Assembly (NCBI RefSeq): GCF_028463845.1
Contig: NZ_CP116805.1
Coordinates: 2,294,001-2,358,000 of the forward strand
DNA: 64,000 nt
Direction: 5' to 3'
DNA from: Gimibacter soli
Lineage (GTDB): Bacteria > Pseudomonadota > Alphaproteobacteria > Sphingomonadales > Kordiimonadaceae
Shown: positions 8,670-17,528 of the stretch, in pieces
Layout of the letters: each line of letters starts with the position of its first letter
Numbering within the stretch: the stretch's first letter is position 1
The notes under the pieces: model-generated
What the model saw: only the letters and a program-made list of their open reading frames with translations
The model's database searches: none
Told to the model about the DNA's origin: nothing
Position numbers and translations under genes: made by a program

Positions 8670-8833
8670 GGGTATCTCCCCTTGCATCAGACTTGGGCCG
8701 TACCCCCTTGGTGCGGCCTGGGCTCATATTGCGAGCGGCAGGGCGCGAAGTGAAATCATAAGACTGTCACGTGTTGGTGAGACAGTTCGCGCACTTTGTC
8801 GCGCCGTGGTAACATTTCCGGGAGGAGAGAGCA

Positions 8834-9493
8834 TTGCCCCAGTTTGTCGATCTCAGCCACACGATCCGGGATGGGCTTGTCACCTATCGCGGCCTGCCGC
8901 CGGTGCATATCTGTCAGTTTCTGAACCGCGCCGACAGCCGCCGTCACTATGCCCCCGGCACCGAATTCCAGATCGACCAGCTGACCCTTGTCGGCAACAG
9001 CGGCACCTATATCGACAGCCCCTTCCACCGTTATGCGGACGGCGAAGACCTTGCCGCCCTGGCGCTGGCGAAAACCAGCCACTTGCCCGGCCTTGTGATC
9101 CGCATCCCCGCCTGCAAGCCGTGGCAGGCCATCGAGGCTTCGCTTTTCCGTGATCACCGGATCAAGGGCATGGCGGTGCTGTTTCACACCGGCTGGTCGC
9201 GCCATTTCGGCTCGCCCGCCTACCAGAGCGAACATCCCTTCCTGACAGAAGACGCTGCCAACGCGCTCGCCGATGCGGGGGTGGCGCTCGTCGGGATCGA
9301 CAGTCACAATGTGGATGATATCCGCAGCGATGCACGACCGGTGCACAGCCGCCTCCTTGGAGACGGCATCCCGATAGTGGAACATCTGACGGGGCTGGAC
9401 CGGCTGCCGGACGCTGGCTTCAGCTTCCACGCCGCGCCCATCAAGCTTGAAGGCGTCGGCACCTTCCCGGTGCGCGCCTACGCCACTTTCTGA
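8834..9493 (+). CDS. Cyclase-family metal-dependent hydrolase (kynurenine formamidase-like)
   Basis: A 219-residue protein of the cyclase/kynurenine-formamidase superfamily, which hydrolyses amide or lactone bonds with bound metal. FVDLSHTIRDG at the N-terminus is characteristic. The usual HxGTHxDxPxH metal motif reads NSGTYIDSPFH, so two of its three His are Asn and Tyr while the Asp and final His remain; this variant may alter metal binding. SFHAAPIKLEGVGTFPVRAYA closes the domain. It uses a TTG start at 8834 after a strong GGAGGAGAG. It diverges from the bufferin operon and converges on the TPR gene. The substrate is unknown. Confidence 0.8.
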   Translation: MPQFVDLSHTIRDGLVTYRGLPPVHICQFLNRADSRRHYAPGTEFQIDQLTLVGNSGTYIDSPFHRYADGEDLAALALAKTSHLPGLVIRIPACKPWQAIEASLFRDHRIKGMAVLFHTGWSRHFGSPAYQSEHPFLTEDAANALADAGVALVGIDSHNVDDIRSDARPVHSRLLGDGIPIVEHLTGLDRLPDAGFSFHAAPIKLEGVGTFPVRAYATF

Positions 9494-9505
9494 CCCCGGA
9501 AAGTC

Positions 9506-12397
9506 TCAATCGCCCGAGAAATCGTTCCGGTAATCCTTCAGGAAGGATTGCAGGCTCGAGACATTGGCGATCTGGCTGACGATCTGACTGATCTCGCCGC
9601 CTGAAAGGTCCTGCGGGCCGGTGAGGAGCGCGAAGGCGTTTGAAAATTCGCCTTGCTTCATATCCTCGGCAAAGCGGCGGCGCAGCACGGCAAGGCCCGT
9701 TTTATTCTCATCAAACGTCATGGCAATGGCGAGGCGCAGAAGCTGAACCCGGTCACCCGGCTCCAGCGGTTCGCCGCCCGTACCCTTGCCTTCCAGAAGC
9801 TTCAGGCCAGCATCGACCATCTTCGGCCAGTCTTTCGACTGCCAATAGATATCTGCCCTCAGGAGGTTCGAAGCGCGGTCATTGTCTTCCTCGATCAGCA
9901 CTTCGGCTTCTTCATAGCGGCCAAGCTCGGTCAGGGCGCGCGCTTCAACGAGGCGTCGGTCAAGCTCGATCTCCACAGGCAGCTGCGGTTCGCGGGTAGC
10001 CCGGAGGGTGCCAAGGGCACGCTCGGGGTCGCTGTTCAGAAGATAAAGCTTGGCAAGCCGCGAGGCGATGGCCGCGCGCGGAGCACCTTCGGTGCGCACT
10101 TTCACCTGATATTCCAGAAGTTCCGCTGCCTGATCAATCAGGTCCAGCGCCACCAGACGGTCCGCGAGGCGGCGGATCATCGCGTCGCCGTCAGCGCCGA
10201 GCGGGGTCAGCTCGCGGAATTTGTAGAAAAGCCCGATGGCGGCCACCGGGTCCATCCGGTCCGCTTCGCCTTCAAGATAAAGCCGACGGAAAACCTGGCT
10301 CATCTTGGCCGACATGCGGGCCTCGCGGGCACGATCCGGGAAATAGGTGACGCCGACCCGCAGTCGCTCCAGCCCTTCTTCATAGCGGCCGGCGGCGAAA
10401 TAAAGGTCTGCAAGCTCGTTCAACAGATCAAACTCAAGCCCGTTGCCGCGCCACGCATAACGTAGCTGCTCCAGCGTCTCGATCGCTTCGGTGCCGCTGA
10501 GGATGCCCTTGCGGATATCATGGGCCGCACGCACATGACGCGCCTCGGCGCCGATGCCGCGCTGGGGGGCCATGGCGAGGCTATCGTATGCAATGAGAGC
10601 GTCTTCTTCGCGGCCTTCCTGTTCATCAATTCGCGCCGAAAGAAGAACACGTTCAGAGAGCTGGCGGTCGGTCAGCGCGACGCCGCCGAGCAGTTCAAGT
10701 TCCCGCTTGGCAAGGTCCATATCCCCGGTTTTCATCGCCGCGCGGATGACCGCCAACTGGATATCGGCCTTGTCCCTGTCGTCATAGGGGCCGAGCACAT
10801 CAACACCGCGCCGGTAATCGGCCAATGCACGCTCGGGCCGGTTCAGGCCTTCGTCCACAAGCACTTTCCAGAGCGACACATCCTGTTCGGCAGTCAGACT
10901 GTCGTTGCTTAGGTCTGCGTCCGCGGCTTGCAGGCGGCCCTTCTTGACGTTCGCGACACCGCGCACGGCGAGATATTCGCCGTTGCCGCTCAGCGCCGGG
11001 TCTTCATCCAGCATCATTTCAAGGATGGCCAGTGCCTCGGTCGCCCGGCCATGCGCCAGATAGAAGCGGGCCAGATCCCAGCGGGCTTCGTTGCGGTCAT
11101 CGGTCGGGCGCAGCGATAGGGCATAGAGAAGACGTGTGCGGACCTCGTAATAGTCCTCCACTTCTCCTTGCCGCCACGCATTAAAATCAATGAGGCGCCG
11201 CAAGGCCTGATCGCGGGCCGCATCACCTTCGGCATAGCGCGCGTCACCGCTCATGACGGCGACACCGTCCCGGAAGCGCTCGACCCTGACTTCATCCGAA
11301 TAAGGCACCACGACGATGCCTTGTGCGGTTTCACCTACCTCGGCGACCGTATAGCGGAAGGCTTCCGCCATCCCCTGCCCGCCTTCGACCAGCGGCACGA
11401 TCACCAGATCGTCCCCGATCAAGGGATCGGTAACGGCAATGCGGCGGCCAGCGGCACCAGACGCGATGAAGATTTGCTGCCCTGCCGGCGTGTCGATTCG
11501 CTTGATCGGCTTCAGCGGGAAGCGGGGTGCGGTACGCAGCGGCTTGAAGGAAAGCTGCCAGCCTGCCCCGTCACGCATCACGGAAAGGCTCGGATCGCCC
11601 TCAAGGCCAAGACGCAGGATCGTTGCATCCGGATGATCGACCCGGGCGACCGAGGTGACCACACCTTGCGATCCGCGAACGAGCGCGTCGGCATCCACCG
11701 CGAACGGACGGTCCACCACCAGCCAGGCCTCAGTCGAGCGCTTGAAGAAGGCAAGGCCTACATCAGGTGCCGTGATCGGCAGTGCGAGCTGCACGCCACC
11801 TTCAGCGAGCGCCCGGAAGGCGGGTTGCAGGCGCGGGTAATCGGCGCTGCGCCCCTCGAACGCCGGGGTTTCGGTCGAAGGTGTCGGCGTCGTTGCAGGT
11901 TCTTCCCGCGGTGTTTCTGCGGGCGGTGTGGGCTGCGGGCGGCTCGGTGCATTGCGCTCGGCCGCACTTGCAGGTGCCACTGACTGGCCCGAAACCACAG
12001 AGGCCGGCGCCACGTCCATCACATCCAGCACGATTGAACTGCCACTGCGGAAGTGCCGCGGGCCGGCACCAGCCGGCATGGTTACGGTAACTGTGGTGAT
12101 ATCGCCGTCACGACTGATGGAAGGTGCGGCCATGCCGCGCAGCACGCCCCGGCGGATCGCGCCGAGATCCGCGTCGAAGCCGGCTTCGATCCGGATTGTC
12201 AGTGTCGAACCGTCCGTGCGAACAGAATACGGGACCTCGCGCGGCAGATCGAACACAGCGCGACTATAATCCGTGTGCTGACCAACGCGAACGGCGATGG
12301 TGCCGAAGTCGACCGCCATGACAGGCAGGCTCAGGAGCACAAGCAGGGCCCAGAGCATCTGCCGGAGCTTGCCTTGCACGCCTTCAGAAAATGTCAT
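9506..12397 (-). CDS. Large secreted TPR protein at the end of the flagellar motor operon
   Basis: A 963-residue protein with an N-terminal signal peptide (MLWALLVLLSLPVMA), a beta-rich N-terminal domain (DFGTIAVRVGQHTDYSRAVFDLP), a Pro/Thr/Glu-rich linker at roughly 160-195, and a long helical C-terminal half of TPR-like repeats (for example FYLAHGRATEALAILEMMLDEDP and LYFAAGRYEEGLERLRVGVTYFP). It is probably periplasmic. The ATG at 12397 overlaps the end of the MotB-type gene by 14 bases, so the two are coupled. The context suggests a motor- or stator-associated scaffold, but no function is established; a general cell-envelope TPR protein is the alternative. Confidence 0.75.
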   Translation of the reverse strand: MTFSEGVQGKLRQMLWALLVLLSLPVMAVDFGTIAVRVGQHTDYSRAVFDLPREVPYSVRTDGSTLTIRIEAGFDADLGAIRRGVLRGMAAPSISRDGDITTVTVTMPAGAGPRHFRSGSSIVLDVMDVAPASVVSGQSVAPASAAERNAPSRPQPTPPAETPREEPATTPTPSTETPAFEGRSADYPRLQPAFRALAEGGVQLALPITAPDVGLAFFKRSTEAWLVVDRPFAVDADALVRGSQGVVTSVARVDHPDATILRLGLEGDPSLSVMRDGAGWQLSFKPLRTAPRFPLKPIKRIDTPAGQQIFIASGAAGRRIAVTDPLIGDDLVIVPLVEGGQGMAEAFRYTVAEVGETAQGIVVVPYSDEVRVERFRDGVAVMSGDARYAEGDAARDQALRRLIDFNAWRQGEVEDYYEVRTRLLYALSLRPTDDRNEARWDLARFYLAHGRATEALAILEMMLDEDPALSGNGEYLAVRGVANVKKGRLQAADADLSNDSLTAEQDVSLWKVLVDEGLNRPERALADYRRGVDVLGPYDDRDKADIQLAVIRAAMKTGDMDLAKRELELLGGVALTDRQLSERVLLSARIDEQEGREEDALIAYDSLAMAPQRGIGAEARHVRAAHDIRKGILSGTEAIETLEQLRYAWRGNGLEFDLLNELADLYFAAGRYEEGLERLRVGVTYFPDRAREARMSAKMSQVFRRLYLEGEADRMDPVAAIGLFYKFRELTPLGADGDAMIRRLADRLVALDLIDQAAELLEYQVKVRTEGAPRAAIASRLAKLYLLNSDPERALGTLRATREPQLPVEIELDRRLVEARALTELGRYEEAEVLIEEDNDRASNLLRADIYWQSKDWPKMVDAGLKLLEGKGTGGEPLEPGDRVQLLRLAIAMTFDENKTGLAVLRRRFAEDMKQGEFSNAFALLTGPQDLSGGEISQIVSQIANVSSLQSFLKDYRNDFSGD

Positions 12398-13121
12398 ACG
12401 GCCCCCGTTCGCCTGCCTCGTCAATGAAGACGATATCGATCCGTTCGGCCAATTCATAGCGCGTCTGCAGGGTCAACGTCTGCCCCAATTCTTTAAATCT
12501 TGTATCGGCATAGCCGACGGCGACGACTGGACGCGTATAACCGCGCGAGGCGAGAAGCCCGGCAACCATCTGGCTGCGCGCGATGGAAAGTTCCCAGTTG
12601 GACCTGAACAGCCCGCTTTTTACCGGCTCCTGATCGGTATGGGCCGCGATCACGATGCGGTTGGCGATCTGGCTGAAGGTTGCAACCAAATCCCCTGCAG
12701 CCGTGCTTGCGTCGGGCAGCAGATCGGCTGTCTTGCCATCAAACAGGCGGTCCGCCGGCACCGAAAGCACCACCCGGTCGCCAATCCGATAGGCTTTTGA
12801 GCCCGCAAGTGCCTCGCTTGTGGTCGTTGCACGTTCCAGAATACTCAGAAGGTATCCCGGCCCTACGCCGCGCGCCCGCGACTGGCGCATGCTTTCGGGC
12901 GCATCGAACTCTTCGGTTTCCACCATGGCTCGGGTCGGATTGAACTCGCGCTGGAAAGCCGTGACCACCGTCCGCCAACTGTCGTATTGAACCGAATTCA
13001 TCGAATAGATCAGCACGAAGAAGGTGAGAAGCAGCGACAGAAGGTCGGCAAAGGTCAGGAGCCAGCTAGCATCCCCGCCCCGGCGCACCGATTGTTCCTG
13101 CTGGCCTACCTCTGGCAACAT
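12384..13121 (-). CDS. motB: MotB-type flagellar stator / OmpA-domain protein
   Basis: A 245-residue protein. One transmembrane helix near residues 20-42 (WLLTFADLLSLLLTFFVLIY) carries the Asp that conducts ions in MotB stators. The C-terminal OmpA-like domain contains IVIAAHTDQEP, SNWELSIARSQMVAGLL and VAVGYADTRF and should bind peptidoglycan. Its start overlaps the stop of the upstream MotB-like gene (TGATG). No motA is in the window, so the partner must be encoded elsewhere. Assignment to the flagellar stator rests on the Asp, the fold and the fliL-fliM-cheZ context; another MotAB-like transporter is possible. Confidence 0.82.
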   Translation of the reverse strand: MLPEVGQQEQSVRRGGDASWLLTFADLLSLLLTFFVLIYSMNSVQYDSWRTVVTAFQREFNPTRAMVETEEFDAPESMRQSRARGVGPGYLLSILERATTTSEALAGSKAYRIGDRVVLSVPADRLFDGKTADLLPDASTAAGDLVATFSQIANRIVIAAHTDQEPVKSGLFRSNWELSIARSQMVAGLLASRGYTRPVVAVGYADTRFKELGQTLTLQTRYELAERIDIVFIDEAGERGPYDIF

Positions 13122-13810
13122 CAGCGGAACTCGCCTTCGCTGGCGGAAAGGTCAACATCGGCACCACTTGCCAGCGTCGGCCGGAACACCACCAAGATAC
13201 GATCATCGGCGTGGGCCGCGAAGCCGGCGCCATAGGTGCCACCTTCAAGGCCGGCATCGCGCAGGAAACGGGCGAGCGAACCCGACCGGCGGATCGCGAT
13301 TTCTTGCCCACGGGTCAGTTTCGGCGTCACAGCCGCTTCGCCGTTACCGAACAGGAAAAGCACCTGCTGGCGCTCGCGGGCAGACGCCCCTTTCAGCATG
13401 GCAAGGATACGGCCGAGGAAGGCCTTGCGATCGGACCGCACCTCTGTGTCCACGCCTGAAAACAGCGCCCCCACCGGGATATCAAGCTCAAGGATGCGGC
13501 CACCTGCACCTGTGAAGCGGCCCTCGATTGCCATCTCGGCAAAAAATTCGCCTTTGATATTGGTCAGCAGATCATCAGCAGGCGCCGTTTGCTCGGCCGG
13601 ATCAAGGCCCGGCGGGACGGCTGGTGAGGACGCGGCGGCAAACGTGCCGCTCACGCTATCCATCGTTTCCACCGCCTTCGCAGGCGCATGATTGGAAACG
13701 GCGTTCAACACGATGAAAAAGGCAAGCAGGATCAGATAGAGCGAAACGAACAGCCCCATTGTACCGTCAATCGGCGGTTGGCGCCGGATATGATGGTCGT
13801 CATGCAACAT
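13121..13810 (-). CDS. MotB-like protein lacking the ion-binding Asp
   Basis: A 229-residue protein with one N-terminal membrane helix (MGLFVSLYLILLAFFIVLNA) that aligns with the stator helix of the next gene, but the position of the conserved Asp is Ser (FVSL against FADL). A long linker leads to a weak OmpA-like domain (LFLFGNGEAAVTP, then ARFLRDAGLEGGTYGAGFA). It cannot conduct ions in the way MotB does. It may be an accessory that pairs with MotB, or a dedicated peptidoglycan anchor. It is located between cheZ and motB and is translationally coupled to motB. Confidence 0.75.
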   Translation of the reverse strand: MLHDDHHIRRQPPIDGTMGLFVSLYLILLAFFIVLNAVSNHAPAKAVETMDSVSGTFAAASSPAVPPGLDPAEQTAPADDLLTNIKGEFFAEMAIEGRFTGAGGRILELDIPVGALFSGVDTEVRSDRKAFLGRILAMLKGASARERQQVLFLFGNGEAAVTPKLTRGQEIAIRRSGSLARFLRDAGLEGGTYGAGFAAHADDRILVVFRPTLASGADVDLSASEGEFR

Positions 13811-13842
13811 GGGCGGGACGAGCTCTCCTCCGTGGACCTTGG

Positions 13843-14499
13843 TCAGTCGAACATGGCAAGGATGGCGTCGATCTCGTCCTGGCTGTTGCCCTGCCCTTCA
13901 AGCTGGGGTCCGTGCAGCAGGTCTTTGTCGTTGACGGCAACGCCTTCATCATCCTTTTCAATTTCAGCTTCGGCCGCCGCTTCCTCGATATGCGTGTCGC
14001 CGATGGCGTCGGCGAGCTTGTTCAGGCGCTCTTCCATATGCTGCAGGATGCGCGCGACCTTGGTAACGCGCTGGCCGGTCAGATCCTGGAAGCTCGAGGC
14101 TTCGAAAAGCGTGATCGCCAGATTGCCAAGCGTGGCGCTGATATCGCCGTCAGTGTCTTCCGCCATACCCTCAAGCGTTTCGGCCACGTCCATGATCGAC
14201 GTGGCGGCGGCATCGGTTGCCTCGACGATCGCATCCAGTTGTTCGGCGGCATCGGGGATCGAACGGTTCGAGAGGTTCTTTGGGCCAAGGTCCGAAAGAA
14301 CATGTTTTGCGGCGCCAATGAAAAGCGTGAGTTCGCGGAGCTCCGTGGCGATCTCGTCGAGTTCGTCATCGACCACCGTGCCGCTCATCAGACTGCCGAC
14401 GACACTCGAAATCTCGGCAATTGCGACATTGTCACCCCGGTCCTGGCGCAGGGCTTCCGCGCGGCTCTCAAGGCTGACTGGTTTGGCTTCTTTGGTCAT
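13843..14499 (-). CDS. cheZ: Chemotaxis phosphatase CheZ
   Basis: CheZ dephosphorylates CheY-P and so resets the motor switch signal. The 218-residue protein has the long helical core, the active-site segment SSFQDLTGQRVTKV with the catalytic Asp and Gln, and a C-terminal acidic peptide QDEIDAILAMFD that matches the CheY-binding tail after a disordered linker (~165-205). It lies in the motor operon downstream of fliM and the MotE-like gene, so the CheY-P removal enzyme is made together with its motor target. Confidence 0.92.
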   Translation of the reverse strand: MTKEAKPVSLESRAEALRQDRGDNVAIAEISSVVGSLMSGTVVDDELDEIATELRELTLFIGAAKHVLSDLGPKNLSNRSIPDAAEQLDAIVEATDAAATSIMDVAETLEGMAEDTDGDISATLGNLAITLFEASSFQDLTGQRVTKVARILQHMEERLNKLADAIGDTHIEEAAAEAEIEKDDEGVAVNDKDLLHGPQLEGQGNSQDEIDAILAMFD

Positions 14500-14562
14500 T
14501 CTGAAACTCCGGGGCCGGGCCTGCCGACATACTGAAACTGCTCAATCAACACTCGAAACAAA

Positions 14563-15279
14563 TCAATTATTGCCTTGAATATCCTCAAGATTTGGCGCCT
14601 GTGCAACATTCGCAAGTTCGGTTGTCAGGCGCGAGGCTGCGTCGGGCGACATCTTCGCCATAAGGGCCGCGACCTTCAGCGGCTTCATGCGCGTCACCAG
14701 ATCCATCTGGGTCTCAAGCCCCAGCATCTCGAAACGCGGCGCCGCCTCTTTGGCCGGCATCGTTTCATAGACTTTCACGATGCTCGCGAGCTGTTCGGCT
14801 TCCTGATCCTCGAATACCTTGAGATGGCTCTTTACCTGCTCTTCCAGCACTTTCAGCTGACCGATCTTGTCGTCGATGCGCTTTTCGAAGGCGAGCAGTG
14901 TTTTTTCCTGCTCGTCCAGTTCGCGGGCGCGCTTGTCGAGCTCCAGCCGGCGCTGGCGTAGCTGGCTCAGAAGCTCCATCTCTTCGCTCGACGGCAGCCC
15001 GATGATGGCAGGCGCCCCGGTGTCGGCGACCGGTGCCGCTGCGTCAGCCGCATGTTCAGCGGTCGCGGCATCCTGACCTTCCGTCGTGGCCGTGGTTTCC
15101 TGCTCTTCTGCTTGCGCTGCCGCAAACATCAGGTCAACACCCGTGTAGATATCAACCGTTCGGCCAACGAGGGCGAGCCCAGCCACACCGATCAACAGCG
15201 GAAACAGGCGCACCCGCCGCCGTGTCACGATCTCGGCGCTTGGTGCCTGGTCGATGCTTTCATTGAAGATTGGGGTCAT
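14563..15279 (-). CDS. MotE-family flagellar protein (MgtE-N-like coiled coil)
   Basis: A 238-residue membrane-anchored protein. A hydrophobic segment lies at ~25-45 (FPLLIGVAGLALVGRTV), then an Ala/Glu-rich linker, a coiled coil at ~100-175 (LRQRRLELDKRARELDEQEK onward) and a C-terminal MgtE_N-like domain (IVKVYETMPAKEAAPRFEML, then LVTRMKPLKVAALMAKM). MotE proteins act as periplasmic chaperones of motor components in rhizobia, and this fold is standard in alphaproteobacterial motor operons. It is placed between the DUF6468 gene and cheZ. The exact role here is inferred. Confidence 0.82.
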   Translation of the reverse strand: MTPIFNESIDQAPSAEIVTRRRVRLFPLLIGVAGLALVGRTVDIYTGVDLMFAAAQAEEQETTATTEGQDAATAEHAADAAAPVADTGAPAIIGLPSSEEMELLSQLRQRRLELDKRARELDEQEKTLLAFEKRIDDKIGQLKVLEEQVKSHLKVFEDQEAEQLASIVKVYETMPAKEAAPRFEMLGLETQMDLVTRMKPLKVAALMAKMSPDAASRLTTELANVAQAPNLEDIQGNN

Positions 15280-15306
15280 TGGCCTGCCTGATCCTGATTT
15301 CCTGCC

Positions 15307-15744
15307 TCAGCGCGCTTCCCGGAGCGCTGCGAGGATTTCCTTCTGCTGCCGCGAGCCTGCTGCCTTTTCCGGCTCTTCAGCCGGCACGGCTTGCGGGGCA
15401 GAAGCCGACTGGGTGTTGCCGCCCGTCAGGCCGCGCTCGATCCGGTCTGCCAGATTGTTGCCCGCCTCGGTGATCAGCTTCAGCTCGTCGGAAAGTGCCC
15501 GCGCCTTGCGGACTTCGCCGCCTAGCTTGCCTTCCATTTCCTGTGCGGAATGCTTCAGGTTGGCGATGCCACGCTGGGCATCGACCACTGCATTGTTCAG
15601 CCGGTCGGTCAGCGCCTTCAGCTCGGCCTGACCTTCGCGGATGGTGCCGAGCCGGGCATAAACGACCCAGCAACTGACAATCGCCAGCACAAGGAGAAGT
15701 GCCAGCACACCATCGACGATCAAACCAGCCATTTCAGGCAGCAT
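15307..15744 (-). CDS. DUF6468 membrane protein, flagellar-operon associated
   Basis: A 145-residue protein with an N-terminal membrane helix (LIVDGVLALLLVLAIVSCWVVY), a helical stretch with heptad spacing up to ~100 and a C-terminal basic tail (AAGSRQQKEILAALREAR). This family sits next to fliM in many alphaproteobacterial flagellar operons and has no defined activity. It begins 3 bases after fliM stops. A scaffold role beside the switch complex is only inference. Confidence 0.78.
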   Translation of the reverse strand: MLPEMAGLIVDGVLALLLVLAIVSCWVVYARLGTIREGQAELKALTDRLNNAVVDAQRGIANLKHSAQEMEGKLGGEVRKARALSDELKLITEAGNNLADRIERGLTGGNTQSASAPQAVPAEEPEKAAGSRQQKEILAALREAR

Positions 15745-15747
15745 CCC

Positions 15748-16887
15748 TTACTCCTCCATATTCGCCGACTGCAGGCGTTCCGCCGTCCGGCGCACCTGCA
15801 CGGCCATATGCTGGCCAGCCCGCCCGATGGCGCCGCTGACCATCGCAACATCACCGCATTTTAGCACGATTTCATCGCGCGGTGTCTTGTTAAAGACCAC
15901 GGTTTGCCCGACCTGGAGGTTCATGACCTCACCAAGCGACATTTCGGTTTCGTCCATGATCGCCATCAGGTCCACATTGGCGCGCCACAGTTCGGTCGCT
16001 AGGTGGGTTTCCCAGATGGTATCCCGGCCGAATTTTTCCCCCATGAAGCGCTGAAGCAGCAGTTCGCGGATGGGTTCAAGCGTCGCATAGGGGAACAGCA
16101 CTTCAAGGCGACCGCCGCGGTCTTCCATGTCAACCCGCAGCTTGATCAGGACCGCGGCGTTTGGCGGCCGCGCGATAGTGGCGAAGCGCGGGTTGGTTTC
16201 CAACCGGTCGAAGGTAAAGTTCACAGGCGACAGGGGCTCGAAGGCGCCGCACATGTCTTTCAGCACCACCGAAATCATCCGCTCGACAAGCGTCTGCTCA
16301 ATCGTGGTGTAAGGCCGGCCTTCAATCCGCATGGCGGCAGTGCCGCGGCGACCACCAAGCAGTACGTCCACAATCGAATAGATCAGGCTCGAATCAATCG
16401 TCATCAGACCGTAGTTGTCCCACTCCTCGGCGCGGAACACGGCAAGCATGGCCGGCAGCGGGATCGAGTTCAGATAATCCCCGAACCGCACTGACGTGAT
16501 GTTATCGAGCGAGACCTCGATATTGTCCGAGGTGAAGTTACGAAGGCTTGTGGACATCATGCGAACCATCCGGTCGAAGATGATGTCCATCATCGGCAGA
16601 CGCTCGTAAGAAACGAGCGCACTGTTGATCAGGGCATGGATACCGGTTGTTTCGCCGGCGTCAGCGTCGCCGTCAAAGCCGAGAAGACTGTCGATCTCAT
16701 CCTGATCAAGCACGCGACCCGGCGCCGCGCCAGACATGTCCTCGTCTTCTTCCTCGGCCGCGCCATCACCGCCTGCCATGGCCTCCCATTCAGCGGCCAT
16801 GGCATCCTGATCGTCGTCCCCACCGCCGCCTGCCATGGCTTCCCACTCGGCCGCCATTGCCTCGTCATCGATCGGTTCGTCTGCCAT
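15748..16887 (-). CDS. fliM: Flagellar motor switch protein FliM
   Basis: FliM is the middle layer of the cytoplasmic C-ring, binding CheY-P and setting rotation direction. The core shows TGIHALINSALVSYERLPMMDIIFDRMVRMM, SVRFGDYLNSIPLPAMLAVF, the GGRRG loop, and a C-terminal SpoA domain (LQVGQTVVFNKTPRDEIVLKCGD). The CheY-binding motif EIDSLL is at residues 64-69. Upstream of it the segment AMAAEWEAMAGG occurs twice (about 10-21 and 29-40), an unusual duplication. The ATG at 16887 follows GAAAGG; a GTG one codon earlier is also possible. It is the second gene of the fliL-led operon. Confidence 0.95.
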   Translation of the reverse strand: MADEPIDDEAMAAEWEAMAGGGGDDDQDAMAAEWEAMAGGDGAAEEEDEDMSGAAPGRVLDQDEIDSLLGFDGDADAGETTGIHALINSALVSYERLPMMDIIFDRMVRMMSTSLRNFTSDNIEVSLDNITSVRFGDYLNSIPLPAMLAVFRAEEWDNYGLMTIDSSLIYSIVDVLLGGRRGTAAMRIEGRPYTTIEQTLVERMISVVLKDMCGAFEPLSPVNFTFDRLETNPRFATIARPPNAAVLIKLRVDMEDRGGRLEVLFPYATLEPIRELLLQRFMGEKFGRDTIWETHLATELWRANVDLMAIMDETEMSLGEVMNLQVGQTVVFNKTPRDEIVLKCGDVAMVSGAIGRAGQHMAVQVRRTAERLQSANMEE

Positions 16888-16940
16888 CACTTTTGCCTTT
16901 CGGGCTTGCCTGCACGGTTATGCGCGCATCCATGCAAGAA

Positions 16941-17528
16941 TCAGCCCTGAATCAGAAACTCGCGGAACAGCACATCTTTCACACGGGTCGGCGCCACCGC
17001 CTGGTTGATGCGCATCAGAAGCTCTTCCTTCAGGCGGAACAGGCCAGCCGCCCCGTCCAGATCTTCAGGCCGCAGCTCCCGCATATAGATATTCAGCTCG
17101 TCCAGAATGCGGGGCATCTTGGCGTCCAAATCGGCAAGGAAGCTCTCACGGTCCACCTCCAGCGAGATGGTCACGGTCAGGAAGCTCGAACCCGAGCCGT
17201 CCGTTTTCAGATTATAGGTGCGGCGATCCAGATCCCGGAACAGGATTTTCGTAGGCTCGTTTTCGGCTGCTTCCGATGCGGCATGCGATGCATCACGCCC
17301 GGCAACATGTTCCTCACCCATCCGGTCAAGCTCGGCCTGTGCCTTTTCCGCGTCGGTCGGTTCAGGATGGTCTTCCCCGCCCCCAAAAAGCGACATGATG
17401 CCAAGGACTGCAAAAACCAGGAAAACCAAGCCGGCAACGCCAAGAACGATAACCTTGCCGTTGACCTTCTTCTTTTCCAGGCCCTCTGTCAGCGCCTCAT
17501 CACCAATGCCTGTAGCTTCTTCCGACAT
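16941..17528 (-). CDS. fliL: Flagellar basal body-associated protein FliL
   Basis: FliL is a single-pass inner-membrane protein that surrounds stator units and stabilises torque generation. The 195 residues comprise a cytoplasmic N-terminus, a membrane helix at ~26-49 (VIVLGVAGLVFLVFAVLGIM), an acidic linker and the periplasmic SPFH-like domain (FLTVTISLEVDRESFLADLDAKMPRI ending in VKDVLFREFLIQG). The last residues FREFLIQ are the FliL hallmark. It is first in the minus-strand motor operon and diverges from flgF. Confidence 0.94.
   Translation of the reverse strand: MSEEATGIGDEALTEGLEKKKVNGKVIVLGVAGLVFLVFAVLGIMSLFGGGEDHPEPTDAEKAQAELDRMGEEHVAGRDASHAASEAAENEPTKILFRDLDRRTYNLKTDGSGSSFLTVTISLEVDRESFLADLDAKMPRILDELNIYMRELRPEDLDGAAGLFRLKEELLMRINQAVAPTRVKDVLFREFLIQG

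Noticed and set aside
7368-8753. 461-codon plus-strand frame over the bufferin operon
   Set aside because: Antisense to four coherent, motif-bearing genes.
8786-8813. Possible ECF (SigF-like) promoter before bufA on the minus strand (GTTACC, then CGAA)
   Set aside because: Spacing is 18 bases where 16 is expected, the first box has a mismatch, and it lies ~115 bases from the start.
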